DNA from: Chryseobacterium gleum
GTDB taxonomy: Bacteria; Bacteroidota; Bacteroidia; Flavobacteriales_D; Sanyastnellaceae
Assembly: GCA_945862415.1 (NCBI GenBank)
Contig: CAMAYP010000008.1
Span: 1-39,357 of the forward strand
Length of the DNA: 39,357 bases
Reading direction: 5' to 3'
In this document: positions 23,961 to 31,159 of the stretch, in pieces
Layout of the letters: each line of letters opens with the position of its first letter
How positions within the stretch are numbered: position 1 is the stretch's first letter
Program-made: the position numbers and the translations under genes
Notes under the pieces: generated by a model
The model's database searches: none
What the model saw: only the letters and a program-made list of their open reading frames with translations
Told to the model about the DNA's origin: nothing

Positions 23961-25244
23961 ATGAGCAACACAGCATCACCCGCTAATTTCAGGGTGTCGC
24001 AAATGGCCGAGAATCTCATCGGTTCTGAAATCATCAAATTGGCTGGAGAAATCCGCGAACTGATGGCAAAAGGGGAGAAGATTTACAATTTCACGATTGG
24101 CGATTTCGATCCAAAGATTTTTCCGATACCGACCGAGTTGAAACAGGCCATCGTGGATGCTTACATGAACGATGAAACGAATTATCCGCCGGCCGATGGT
24201 ATAGCCGATTTGCGGAAGGTAGTCGCACGCTTCATCCAACAAACGCAATCGCTCGAATACGCGTTCGATGAGATACTCATCGCGGGTGGCGCACGCCCCA
24301 TTATTTACGCCATTTTTCAAGCAGTAGTAGATCCCGGCGACAAGGTGCTCTTTCCTGTGCCGAGCTGGAACAACAATCACTACACCCACCTTTCGCATGC
24401 CAAACAAGTGTTTGTCGAAGCACAAGCGCAAAATAACTTCCTGCCAACTGCGGCGGAGTTAAAGCCTTTTTTGGCTGATGCTACACTCCTGGCGTTGTGC
24501 TCACCGCTCAACCCAACGGGAACAGTTTTTTCGAAACAACAGCTCGAAGAAATCTGTGATTTGGTGGTAGAAGAAAACAACCGCCGCTCACCCGATCAGA
24601 AACCGTTGTATCTGATGTATGATCAGATTTATGCTGTGCTCTGCCACGGCGATGCAAAGCATTATGATCCTGTGAGTTTGCGCCCTGAACTACGCCCGTT
24701 TACCATTTTCGTAGATGGAATCTCGAAGAGCCTTGCTGCTACCGGTGTTCGCGTTGGTTGGGCATTCGGGCCGCGAAAGGTTATCGATAAAATGAAGAGC
24801 ATACTCGGTCACGTAGGTGCATGGGCACCCAAGGCCGAGCAGGTGGCGAGCGCGAAGTACCTCGCTAATACGGCAGCAGTAGATGCCTTTTTGACTTCGT
24901 TCAAATCGGAGGTAGTGCAACGTCTTGATGGTTTCTATCAGGGCATTCAGCAGCTCAAGTCAGAAGGATTTTCGGTGGATGCTATTGCACCGATGGCTGC
25001 TATTTACCTCACTGTAAAGTTTGACCTGAAAGGCAAAACAACTCCCGACGGTACGCTCATCGAATCGACGCCGCAGATTACCCAATACCTGCTCAACGAG
25101 GCGAAGCTCGCGGTAGTGCCATTCAGTGCATTCGGTGCATCGAAGGAAAGTGTGTGGTATCGCTTGTCGATAGGCACTGCAACAATGACGGATGTGCGCG
25201 AGTCGATTGAAAGCTTGCGGGTGGCGTTGGCAAAACTGAGTTAA
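23961..25244 (+). CDS. Pyridoxal-phosphate-dependent aminotransferase, class I/II
   Basis: The 427-residue fold-type I aminotransferase has F-T-I-G-D-F-D-P (substrate-side glycine loop), N-Y-P-P-A-D-G-I-A-D-L-R, G-G-A-R-P-I-I-Y-A, S-P-L-N-P-T-G-T-V-F and Y-D-Q-I-Y. The PLP lysine lies in D-G-I-S-K-S-L-A-A-T-G-V-R-V-G-W, and R-L-S-I-G-T-A binds the substrate carboxylate. It is related to aspartate/aromatic aminotransferases; the amino donor and acceptor cannot be read off. It is not a DegT/DnrJ/EryC1 enzyme, so it does not replace the missing PseC. A triple tandem repeat follows the stop codon. Confidence 0.9.
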   Translation: MSNTASPANFRVSQMAENLIGSEIIKLAGEIRELMAKGEKIYNFTIGDFDPKIFPIPTELKQAIVDAYMNDETNYPPADGIADLRKVVARFIQQTQSLEYAFDEILIAGGARPIIYAIFQAVVDPGDKVLFPVPSWNNNHYTHLSHAKQVFVEAQAQNNFLPTAAELKPFLADATLLALCSPLNPTGTVFSKQQLEEICDLVVEENNRRSPDQKPLYLMYDQIYAVLCHGDAKHYDPVSLRPELRPFTIFVDGISKSLAATGVRVGWAFGPRKVIDKMKSILGHVGAWAPKAEQVASAKYLANTAAVDAFLTSFKSEVVQRLDGFYQGIQQLKSEGFSVDAIAPMAAIYLTVKFDLKGKTTPDGTLIESTPQITQYLLNEAKLAVVPFSAFGASKESVWYRLSIGTATMTDVRESIESLRVALAKLS

Positions 25245-25250
25245 TTTTTT

Positions 25251-25452
25251 TAACCGCAAAGGCGCAAAAAACGCAAAGGAATTTTTTCCCTGTTAACTCT
25301 GTGTCCTCTGTGGTTATTTGGTTTAACCGCAAAGACGCAAAAACTGCAAAGGAATTTTTTCTCTGCGTCCACTGTGTCCTCTGTGTTTGCATGTTTAACC
25401 GCAAAGGCGCGAAAAGCGCATAGGAATTTTTTCCCGGTGTTCTCTGTGGTTA
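25251..25452. repeat. Three tandem ~72-bp hairpin units (TAACCGCAAAG type)
   Basis: Units start at 25251, 25324 and 25396 with TAACCGCAAAG, continue through GCAAAGGAATTTTTT (GCATAGG in the third) and end in a CTCTGTG stretch. Units one and three close with GGTTA, inverted to the opening TAACC. The repeats differ by scattered substitutions. Together they fill most of the 309-base gap between the aminotransferase and manC. A close relative, arranged as a perfect hairpin, occurs at 29037-29118. Confidence 0.8.
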
Positions 25453-25504
25453 CATGTTTTTACAGCCTTGACCGGTAAATACAGCCTGAATTAGGATTAC
25501 GCCT

Positions 25505-25512
25505 TATTTTTG
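25505..25512 (+). promoter_or_regulatory. -7 promoter element upstream of manC (TATTTTTG)
   Basis: TATTTTTG matches TAnnTTTG and lies 41 bases before the manC ATG. No TTG at the right distance was seen, so only the -7 half is supported. Confidence 0.45.
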
Positions 25513-25553
25513 CGCCTGCTTGATTTCCAACTATCAAGGCTGCAAGGAAAACC

Positions 25554-26642
25554 ATGAACAACAAGAACTACTGCGTCATCATGGCGGGTGGCGTCGGAAG
25601 CCGTTTCTGGCCCATGAGCCGCACTGCTTTCCCAAAACAATTTCACGACATTTTGGGTGTGGGTCGAACGCTTATTCAGATGACGTACGATCGTTTTCTG
25701 CCTATTTGCCCGAAGGAAAATATTCTGGTCGTGACCAATGAGCGTTACAAGCATTTGGTGCTCGAGCAACTGCCCGATTTGAAGCCCGAGCAAGTGCTTT
25801 GTGAGCCCAATATGCGCAATACGGCTCCATGTGTGGCCTACTCAGCCTTCTGGATTGCAGAGCGTGAACCCGATGCCAACATCATCGTGGCACCTAGTGA
25901 TCACCTCATTCTGAAAAACGAAGAGTTCTTGGAGACGATACGCACCAGCATTCGTCAGGCGCATGAAAGCAGCAACCTTGTTACACTGGGCATCAAGCCA
26001 ACACGCCCCGACACCGGTTATGGTTACATTCAATGGGCCGACGAAAAGAATGCATTCCATGAGACTGTGAAGCGCGTGAAAACGTTTACCGAGAAGCCAA
26101 GCCTGGAGTTGGCGAAGGACTTTCTCGAAAGCGGCGATTTCTATTGGAATTCAGGCATCTTCATCTGGTCGATGAATGCTATTATGAACGCATTTGAAAT
26201 TCACCTGCCCGAGATGTATAGAACTTTTGCCGAGGGGCAAGGGCTGTATGGTACACCACAGGAAAAAGCCTTTATAGATCGCATCTACCCTGCATGCGAA
26301 AACATCTCAATCGACTACGGCATCATGGAAAAGGCGCGCAACGTGAACGTGGTACTCAGCGATTTCGGCTGGAGCGATCTTGGCACGTGGGGCTCTTTGC
26401 ACACCCAACTTGCACAAGACACACATGAGAATGGGGTTGTGGGCAAGAACGTTGTGCTCTACAACTGCGCCGACAATGTTGTAAACGTGCCCGAGGATAA
26501 ACTCGCCGTGTTGCACGGTCTCAATGGCTACATCGTGGTCGATACGCATGATATTCTGCTGGTATGTAAAAAGGAAGACGAGCAGAAGATTAAGCAGTTC
26601 GTGAATGATGTGAAGCTGCAGAAAGGAGAGGGGTGGGCGTAG
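25554..26642 (+). CDS. manC: Mannose-1-phosphate guanylyltransferase
   Basis: The enzyme makes GDP-mannose from mannose-1-phosphate and GTP, feeding mannose, fucose and related sugars into surface glycans. The 362-residue protein has the nucleotidyltransferase start V-I-M-A-G-G-V-G-S-R-F-W-P-M-S-R, then F-P-K-Q-F, E-P-x-x-R-N-T-A-P, V-A-P-S-D-H, G-Y-G-Y-I, F-T-E-K-P, F-Y-W-N-S-G-I-F and the late S-I-D-Y-G-I-M-E-K, W-S-D-L-G-T-W. It is the short form without the C-terminal phosphomannose-isomerase domain. The gene stands alone between repeat elements and is 7 kb from the pse genes, but may supply the same surface glycan. Confidence 0.95.
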   Translation: MNNKNYCVIMAGGVGSRFWPMSRTAFPKQFHDILGVGRTLIQMTYDRFLPICPKENILVVTNERYKHLVLEQLPDLKPEQVLCEPNMRNTAPCVAYSAFWIAEREPDANIIVAPSDHLILKNEEFLETIRTSIRQAHESSNLVTLGIKPTRPDTGYGYIQWADEKNAFHETVKRVKTFTEKPSLELAKDFLESGDFYWNSGIFIWSMNAIMNAFEIHLPEMYRTFAEGQGLYGTPQEKAFIDRIYPACENISIDYGIMEKARNVNVVLSDFGWSDLGTWGSLHTQLAQDTHENGVVGKNVVLYNCADNVVNVPEDKLAVLHGLNGYIVVDTHDILLVCKKEDEQKIKQFVNDVKLQKGEGWA

Positions 26643-26645
26643 GAG

Positions 26646-26785
26646 GTGCGATGTACGAAGTGCGAAGTGCGATGTGCGATGTGCGATGTGCGATGTGCGA
26701 TGTGCGAAGTGCGATGTACGATGTGCGATGTGCGATGTGCGATGTGCGATGTGCGATGTGCGATGTGCGATGTGCGATGTGCGAG
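26646..26785. repeat. Tandem heptamer array, 20 copies of GTGCGAT and variants
   Basis: Twenty successive 7-mers run without interruption. Most are GTGCGAT; single-base variants are GTGCGAA, GTACGAT, GTACGAA and a final GTGCGAG. The array begins 3 bases after the manC stop codon. Because 7 is not a multiple of 3 and the unit has no stop in the right phase, long false reading frames appear on both strands. The start of the array (26645-26671) pairs with 26884-26910 at 21 of 27 positions, so the whole gap can fold into one large hairpin. Confidence 0.95.
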
Positions 26786-26832
26786 GAAATTGCACCAAAT
26801 TAAGAGGACCAATATACTAGTTAAAAAAAACA

Positions 26833-26856
26833 ACTTGCGTGATCCGTTGCGCAAGT
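26833..26856. other. Small perfect hairpin in the manC-clpX gap
   Basis: ACTTGCG (26833-26839) and CGCAAGT (26850-26856) form a 7-bp stem with a 10-base loop. It lies in the apical loop of the larger inverted repeat and is not followed by a T run. Its role is unknown. Confidence 0.4.
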
Positions 26857-26883
26857 GAAAAGCACGTGGTTTAAATCCCTGAC

Positions 26884-26910
26884 CGCCCTTCGAACCTCGC
26901 CCCTCGCACC
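26884..26910. repeat. Right arm of the manC 3' heptamer palindrome
   Basis: On the minus strand these 27 bases read as the 7-mers GGTGCGA, GGGGCGA, GGTTCGA and then AGGGCG. They are inverted and 21 of 27 complementary to the left end of the GTGCGAT array. The arm ends 6 bases before the clpX -7 element. Confidence 0.7.
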
Positions 26911-26916
26911 TTTTAT

Positions 26917-26924
26917 TATCTTTG
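26917..26924 (+). promoter_or_regulatory. -7 promoter element of clpX (TATCTTTG)
   Basis: TATCTTTG matches TAnnTTTG and ends 4 bases before the clpX ATG. Transcription would start at or next to the start codon, so clpX may be translated from a leaderless message. No correctly spaced TTG was found. Confidence 0.55.
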
Positions 26925-26928
26925 CCCC

Positions 26929-28155
26929 ATGAAAGAAATCAGCTGTTCATTCTGCGGTCGCAAGAAAAGTGAAGTAAGCATCCTAATTGCAGGTATCAGC
27001 GGACACATCTGCGCCGATTGTGCTACCCAAGCCAACATGATTGTGGCCGAAGAAGCGCGTACCTCGCATGCCGATCCCAAGCTCGAAGCGGCGTTACAGG
27101 TGCAAAAGCCAATCGACGTGAAGAAGTTTCTCGATGAGTATGTGATCGGTCAGGATGAGGCGAAGAAGTTCCTAAGCGTTGCTGTATACAATCACTACAA
27201 GCGCATTACCAATAGTGCGAAGAAGGACGATGGTTCGGTCGACATCGATAAGTCGAACGTGATTCTCGTGGGTGAAACCGGTACGGGAAAAACCTTGCTG
27301 GCTAAGACTATCGCGCGTATGCTCAAGGTGCCGTTCGCCATTGCCGATGCTACGGTACTTACTGAGGCCGGTTATGTGGGCGAAGACGTGGAGAGCATTC
27401 TTTCGCGCCTGTTGCAAGATGCCGATTTTGATGTAGCCAAGGCTGAGCGCGGTATCGTTTTCATTGACGAGATAGACAAGATTTCGCGCAAGAGCGACAA
27501 CCCCAGTATCACACGTGATGTGAGTGGTGAAGGTGTGCAACAGGCCTTGCTCAAGTTGCTCGAAGGAGCCACGGTGAGCGTGCCACCGCAAGGCGGACGC
27601 AAGCACCCTGAGCAGAAGATGATACAGGTGAACACCAAGAACATCCTCTTCATTTGCGGAGGAGCGTTTGATGGTATCGACAAGATTATTGAGCGACGTG
27701 TGAACACCGCCGCTATCGGATACAACAGCAGCAATCACACGATAAACGACGGCAATTGGCTGCAATACATTTCACCCCTCGACTTGAAGCGCTTCGGATT
27801 GATCCCTGAGCTTATCGGTCGTTTCCCGGTGATTACCTACCTCAACCCGCTCGATGAAGAAACGCTGCGACGTATTCTCACCGAGCCGAAGAACGCACTC
27901 ATCAAGCAGTACGTGCGCTTGTTTGAGATTGACGGCGTGAAGCTGACGTTCGACAAGAAAGCCCTCGACTTCATTGTAGAGAAGGCCCTCGAGTACAAAC
28001 TCGGCGCGCGCGGTTTGCGTTCCATCTGCGAAGCCATCATGACCGACGCGATGTACGAGCTGCCATCCTCCAACGAAAAGGAATTTAAGGTGACGCTTAC
28101 GTATGCGCGGGAGAAGTTTTCGCGGAGTAAGTTGAGTCAGTTGAAAGTGGCTTAA
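26929..28155 (+). CDS. clpX: ATP-dependent Clp protease ATP-binding subunit ClpX
   Basis: ClpX is the AAA+ unfoldase that feeds tagged substrates into ClpP. The 408-residue protein starts with the zinc-binding domain (Cys6, Cys9, Cys28, Cys31), followed by [14 protein letters not shown]. Walker A is G-E-T-G-T-G-K-T at about 115-122, then the pore-loop run G-Y-V-G-E-D-V-E, Walker [10 protein letters not shown] near 178, the R-K-H loop in G-G-R-K-H-P and sensor/arginine-finger motifs ([17 protein letters not shown]). It is full length. No clpP or trigger factor gene is adjacent in this window. A heptamer palindrome starts directly after the TAA. Confidence 0.98.
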   Translation: MKEISCSFCGRKKSEVSILIAGISGHICADCATQANMIVAEEARTSHADPKLEAALQVQKPIDVKKFLDEYVIGQDEAKKFLSVAVYNHYKRITNSAKKDDGSVDIDKSNVILVGETGTGKTLLAKTIARMLKVPFAIADATVLTEAGYVGEDVESILSRLLQDADFDVAKAERGIVFIDEIDKISRKSDNPSITRDVSGEGVQQALLKLLEGATVSVPPQGGRKHPEQKMIQVNTKNILFICGGAFDGIDKIIERRVNTAAIGYNSSNHTINDGNWLQYISPLDLKRFGLIPELIGRFPVITYLNPLDEETLRRILTEPKNALIKQYVRLFEIDGVKLTFDKKALDFIVEKALEYKLGARGLRSICEAIMTDAMYELPSSNEKEFKVTLTYAREKFSRSKLSQLKVA

Positions 28156-28228
28156 TGGGTACTGGGTACTGACTACTGGGTACTGATTATCCTAGAAGTT
28201 GTCCTCAGTCCTCAGTCCCCAGTCCCTA
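28156..28228. repeat. Heptamer palindrome after clpX (TGGGTAC/TGGGGAC family)
   Basis: The left arm, 28156-28183, reads TGGGTAC, TGGGTAC, TGACTAC, TGGGTAC and begins on the base after the clpX TAA. The right arm, 28201-28228, reads on the minus strand TAGGGAC, TGGGGAC, TGAGGAC, TGAGGAC. The arms match at 21 of 28 positions. Confidence 0.8.
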
Positions 28229-28242
28229 GCATAACCGGAATA

Positions 28243-28292
28243 TTTTATAGGTTTTTTATGTCGCGTATGCGGTTCAGTTTTGCCTTATAAAA
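28243..28292. other. Imperfect inverted repeat upstream of the toxin-antitoxin genes
   Basis: TTTTATAGG (28243-28251) and CCTTATAAAA (28283-28292) can pair with one bulged base across a 31-base loop. It may be part of the transcription or attachment context of the toxin-antitoxin cassette; nothing decides this. The rest of 28229-28340 holds no recognisable element. Confidence 0.3.
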
Positions 28293-28340
28293 CATGTAGG
28301 CATGAATCGATCGGCAATCTTTCGAAAATCACTCAACCGA

Positions 28341-28360
28341 AGTTTCGTTATAAAGAAACT
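28341..28360. promoter_or_regulatory. Near-perfect 20-bp palindrome, probable HigA operator
   Basis: AGTTTCGTTA TAAAGAAACT is self-complementary at 9 of 10 base pairs. It lies 32 bases before the toxin ATG, beside a -7-like TATATTCG at 28366-28373 (one mismatch to TAnnTTTG). Xre-type antitoxins usually repress their own operon by binding such palindromes. Confidence 0.65.
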
Positions 28361-28392
28361 TTTTGTATATTCGCCAAGCAATTCTTCGAAGC

Positions 28393-28728
28393 ATGGGGCC
28401 GCTTTTTGAAATCCTGTTTCTCGAAGAGGCATTCAACTTTTTGCGTGAGTTGGATAGCAAGCACTATGAGAAAATAATTTACAACATGCGTAGAGCGCAG
28501 GTGGAGCTCAACCCGGAGCTATTTAAAAAACTCACGGGGGAAATTTGGGAGTTTAGAACGCTTTATCAAGGCAGGCACTATCGCTTGCTGGCTTTTTGGG
28601 ATAAGTCAACACCCGATGCTACATTGGTGGTTGCGACGCATGCATTTGTAAAGAAGGAAAGCAAAGTGCCATCGAAGGCGATTGATCGAGCCATGATGTT
28701 GCGAAGAAAATATTTTATAGAAAAGTAA
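28393..28728 (+). CDS. HigB/Gp49-like (RelE superfamily) toxin
   Basis: The 111-residue protein follows the phage-derived Gp49-like pattern: F-L-R-E-L-D near the N-terminus, F-K-K-L-T-G-E-I-W-E-F-R-T-L-Y-Q-G-R-H-Y-R-L-L-A-F-W, V-V-A-T-H-A-F-V-K-K and P-S-K-A-I-D-R-A. Relatives are ribosome-dependent mRNA interferases of HigBA modules. The start chosen is ATG at 28393; a TTG at 28363 in the same frame would overlap the -7-like element. The toxin gene comes first and the antitoxin follows after 11 bases, the usual higBA order. Confidence 0.9.
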   Translation: MGPLFEILFLEEAFNFLRELDSKHYEKIIYNMRRAQVELNPELFKKLTGEIWEFRTLYQGRHYRLLAFWDKSTPDATLVVATHAFVKKESKVPSKAIDRAMMLRRKYFIEK

Positions 28729-28739
28729 AAAAGGATTGC

Positions 28740-29033
28740 ATGAAGACCTACACACTCAACCAAGTCCAGGATAAACTCATAGGAAAAGTGGGCACTCCGG
28801 CGCGCGAGAAGTTTGAATACGATCTTCAAATGGAACTCATCGGCAACGCTATTAAGCAAACGCGAAAGGAACGCAAGCTCACACAGGAAGAACTTGGTCG
28901 CCTCATAGGCGTGCAGAAATCGCAGATATCACGACTGGAGAGCAATCCTGGCAATGTTACAATCGATACGCTTATTCGCATATTCAATGCATTGCAGGCG
29001 AGAATCAAGTTGCAGGTTGAGTTGCCGAGGTGA
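28740..29033 (+). CDS. HigA-like Xre family antitoxin
   Basis: The 97-residue protein has an N-terminal helical segment and a C-terminal helix-turn-helix: I-K-Q-T-R-K-E-R-K-L-T-Q-E-E-L-G-R-L-I-G-V-Q-K-S-Q-I-S-R-L-E, followed by N-V-T-I-D-T-L-I-R-I-F-N-A-L. It should bind and neutralise the toxin and repress the operon through the palindrome at 28341-28360. It starts at an ATG. A perfect 35-bp hairpin follows its stop codon. Confidence 0.92.
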   Translation: MKTYTLNQVQDKLIGKVGTPAREKFEYDLQMELIGNAIKQTRKERKLTQEELGRLIGVQKSQISRLESNPGNVTIDTLIRIFNALQARIKLQVELPR

Positions 29034-29036
29034 GGT

Positions 29037-29118
29037 TTTATTTTAACCGCAAAGGCGCAGAGAGCGCAAAGTTTTGAAATTCCCTTTGCGCTCTCTGCGC
29101 CTTTGCGGTTAAAATAAA
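29037..29118. repeat. Perfect 35-bp inverted repeat with 12-base loop
   Basis: 29037-29071 and 29084-29118 are exact reverse complements. The core TTTTAACCGCAAAGGCGC is shared with the tandem repeats at 25251-25452. It lies 3 bases after the antitoxin TGA. It may terminate transcription, but no T run follows. It separates the toxin-antitoxin operon from the LamG gene. Confidence 0.92.
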
Positions 29119-29124
29119 CATTCT

Positions 29125-29132
29125 TATTTTCG
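29125..29132 (+). promoter_or_regulatory. Probable -7 element of the LamG gene (TATTTTCG)
   Basis: One mismatch to TAnnTTTG, 27 bases before the ATG at 29160. Nearly the same stretch, C-T-TATTTTCGC-x-CATAAT, is found at 31098-31105 before the next surface-protein gene, which supports both. Confidence 0.4.
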
Positions 29133-29159
29133 CACATAATAACCATAGCCAACATTACC

Positions 29160-31016
29160 ATGAAAAAACACCTAACTCTAGTTTTAGCCTTGCTCACCAT
29201 CTTATGCACTTCCGCTCACGCCTAACTCCCGTCCTACCTCCCCGCCGACGGACTCGTTGGTTGGTGGCCGTTCAACGGCAACGCGAATGATGAGAGTGGG
29301 AATGGGAATGATGGTGTGGTGAATGGGGCAATTAGCATTTCAGACCATCAGAATAATCCTAGCTCCGCGTATCAATTTGGAAGTGGACGCAGTGTTTCTG
29401 TGCCAATGACAAACTCCTTATTTCAATTGCCGCAGCGCTCTTTCGTTTGTTGGTTCAGAGCAAATGGAAATCAAGGAGGTGGACGAATTTATGAGACGAC
29501 TTTTCGAAATGGTGGAATTGGGATGTCTGCCGGCAATACCCTCGATACCTGGTATGGCTATTCGCAACATTGCTGCAACATTGTTGGAATGAGTGGCGGC
29601 ACTTTGGGAGAGTGGCATCATTTAGTTTCTATCGCAAATGATGTAACAGGTTTGACTCAAGTTTTTTTAGATGGAAGTTTACTTTCCCAATCCAATGGTT
29701 ATCCTGCCGGTGGTGGATGTATTATAAATCCGTCATGGCAATGGCAAGGTCAGTTTTTGCGTTTTGGACTTGGGGCGTCTAATGAGTCATTCAATGGAGA
29801 TATCGACGACATCGCCATCTACAATCGCGCCCTCTCCGAAGCAGAAATCCAAAACCTCTACACCGGCACAACACCCGCAGCTTGCCTCGACCTGCCTGCC
29901 AACTTACAAGACGGACTCGTGGGCTACTGGCCGTTCTGCGGTAACGCGAACGATGAGAGCGGCAATGGAAACAACGGCACCGTGAACGGCGCAACGCTCG
30001 CAGCTGACCGCTTTGGGAATGCGGGGAGTGCGTATAGTTTTGATGGGGTGGATGATCAGATTCAGGTAAACTCTAACTCGAGCATTGTTTCAACGAATTA
30101 TACCCTCAGTTGTTGGGCGTCATTGTCGTCGTTTTATGGTAGTCTATTTCCTCAACACTATGTAATTGATGCTGGTGCCGTAGGCAGCGGCCCATATCTT
30201 AACATTGATGGTAACGTAACTCAATTCGGATGTGAAACCATAAATTCAGTTGACTTAGGTCTGCAGGATTGGAATCATTTTATAGTGACTAGCGAAAACA
30301 ATACAATAACATTATACATTAATGGCACTTTGACACATACGAATTTGCAATGTCAGCGAACGTTGAATATGAATAACATTCTAGTTTTTGGATCTACCAC
30401 AATTAATACAGAGTATTTAAATGGACTATTGGATGATGTAATCATTTTGAACCGCGCACTCTCGCCCGAAGAAGTCACCCAGCTCTACGCCGTGCAAAGC
30501 ACCGGTGATCCGACAGCGGGCGGTGGTGGAAATACAACAGGACCTTTGGCCAACGTGCCCCGAGGCATCAGCTACCAGGCCGTGGCACGCGATGCCCAAG
30601 GACAAGCCATTGCAAGCTCGCCCGTAAACGTACGCTTCACGTTACACCAGAGCACACCAACAGGCACCACGGAATACAGCGAAACCCACACACTCACCAC
30701 CAACGAAATCGGCTTGTTCCATACCTTCTTCGGTGCGGGCACTGCTATCACTTCGGCGTTCGACAGCATCGTGTGGAACAACACCACCAAGTTCTTGCAA
30801 GTGGAAATCGATCTGGGTAATGGCTACGTGGATATGGGCACCCAACAACTCATGTCAGTGCCATACGCCTACCGCGCCAACGAAGCTGCCGCTGCAGGTA
30901 CCATCCGCAACAACGCACTTCCCGTCTACCCCGACAACACCGCTGCCCTCGCCGGCGGACTGGTGGCAGGGGAGATGTATCGGACGGCGACGGGCGACCT
31001 TAAAATAGTGTATTAG
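29160..31016 (+). pseudogene. LamG-domain surface protein gene interrupted by one in-frame stop after the signal peptide
   Basis: An ATG at 29160 opens a clear signal peptide, MKKHLTLVLALLTILCTSAH-A, and codon 22 is TAA (29223-29225). The same frame then continues without another stop to 31016. The expected mature start here is Ala-Gln-Leu-Pro, and CAA to TAA is one C-to-T change. After the stop come two LamG/concanavalin-like domains, each opening D-G-L-V-G-W/Y-W-P-F-x-G-N-A-N-D-E-S-G-N-G-N. A C-terminal part follows: G-I-S-Y-Q-A-V-A-R-D-A-Q-G, V-P-Y-A-Y-R-A and L-P-V-Y-P-D-N-T-A-A-L-A-G-G-L. It would be an exported carbohydrate-binding or adhesive protein. With the stop, only an unsecreted fragment from GTG 29316 could be made. 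A sequencing error cannot be excluded. Confidence 0.8.
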
Positions 31017-31091
31017 TGACGAACGGCTAGTGGCGAACGGCGAGTGAATGCAGCGCCTTCATTCGCCACTCGTCATTAGTCACTCGTCATT
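31015..31091. repeat. Imperfect heptamer palindrome after the LamG gene
   Basis: Arms 31015-31050 and 31056-31091 match at 26 of 36 positions; nine of the ten differences are transitions. The left arm reads as 7-mers such as GTGACGA, ACGGCTA, GTGGCGA, ACGGCGA and overlaps the stop codon TAG. The loop is only 5 bases. Confidence 0.8.
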
Positions 31092-31097
31092 TCTACT

Positions 31098-31105
31098 TAT
31101 TTTCG
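31098..31105 (+). promoter_or_regulatory. Probable -7 element of the cysteine-repeat gene (TATTTTCG)
   Basis: One mismatch to TAnnTTTG, and the same context as the element at 29125-29132. It lies between the preceding palindrome and the heptamer array that runs up to the start codon. Confidence 0.4.
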
Positions 31106-31110
31106 CCCAT

Positions 31111-31159
31111 AATCCGCAATCCGTCATCTGTAATCCGTCATCTGTAATCCGTCATCGCA
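31111..31159 (+). repeat. Seven heptamers filling the 5' leader of the cysteine-repeat gene
   Basis: The run is AATCCGC, AATCCGT, CATCTGT, AATCCGT, CATCTGT, AATCCGT, CATCGCA. It ends exactly on the base before the ATG at 31160. The alternation gives a 14-base superperiod. If the -7 element at 31098 is real, almost the whole untranslated leader is this repeat. Confidence 0.85.

Noticed and set aside
23961-25244. Missing PseC aminotransferase
   Set aside because: Motifs (N-P-T-G-T, S-K-S-L-A-A-T-G-V-R-V-G-W) are those of class I/II enzymes, not of the DegT/DnrJ/EryC1 family to which PseC belongs.
25251-25452. CRISPR array with three repeats
   Set aside because: Units of ~72 bases are repeated along their whole length, with no unique spacers, and differ by scattered substitutions.
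26646-26785. CRISPR array
   Set aside because: The 7-base units are contiguous and have no spacers. No cas genes occur in the window.
26307-26858. Reading frames on both strands rich in A-H-R-T-S-H-I or C-A-M-C-D-V-R repeats across the GTGCGAT array
   Set aside because: They are by-products of a 7-base tandem repeat: three units make 21 bases, so each frame repeats every 7 residues. They overlap manC, have no plausible start, and no protein family.
26860-26890. A tRNA T-arm-like stretch (GGTTTAAATCCC)
   Set aside because: The T-loop lacks the invariant TTC, the stem does not pair properly, and no acceptor, D or anticodon arm is found upstream.
28229-28300. Integron attC-like site before the toxin-antitoxin genes
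   Set aside because: No matching R/L core pair (RYYYAAC...GTTRRRY) can be aligned with confidence, and no integrase is present.
29037-29118. Standard intrinsic terminator
   Set aside because: The stem is far longer than usual and is not followed by a T run in either direction, so it is listed as a repeat with a possible terminating role.
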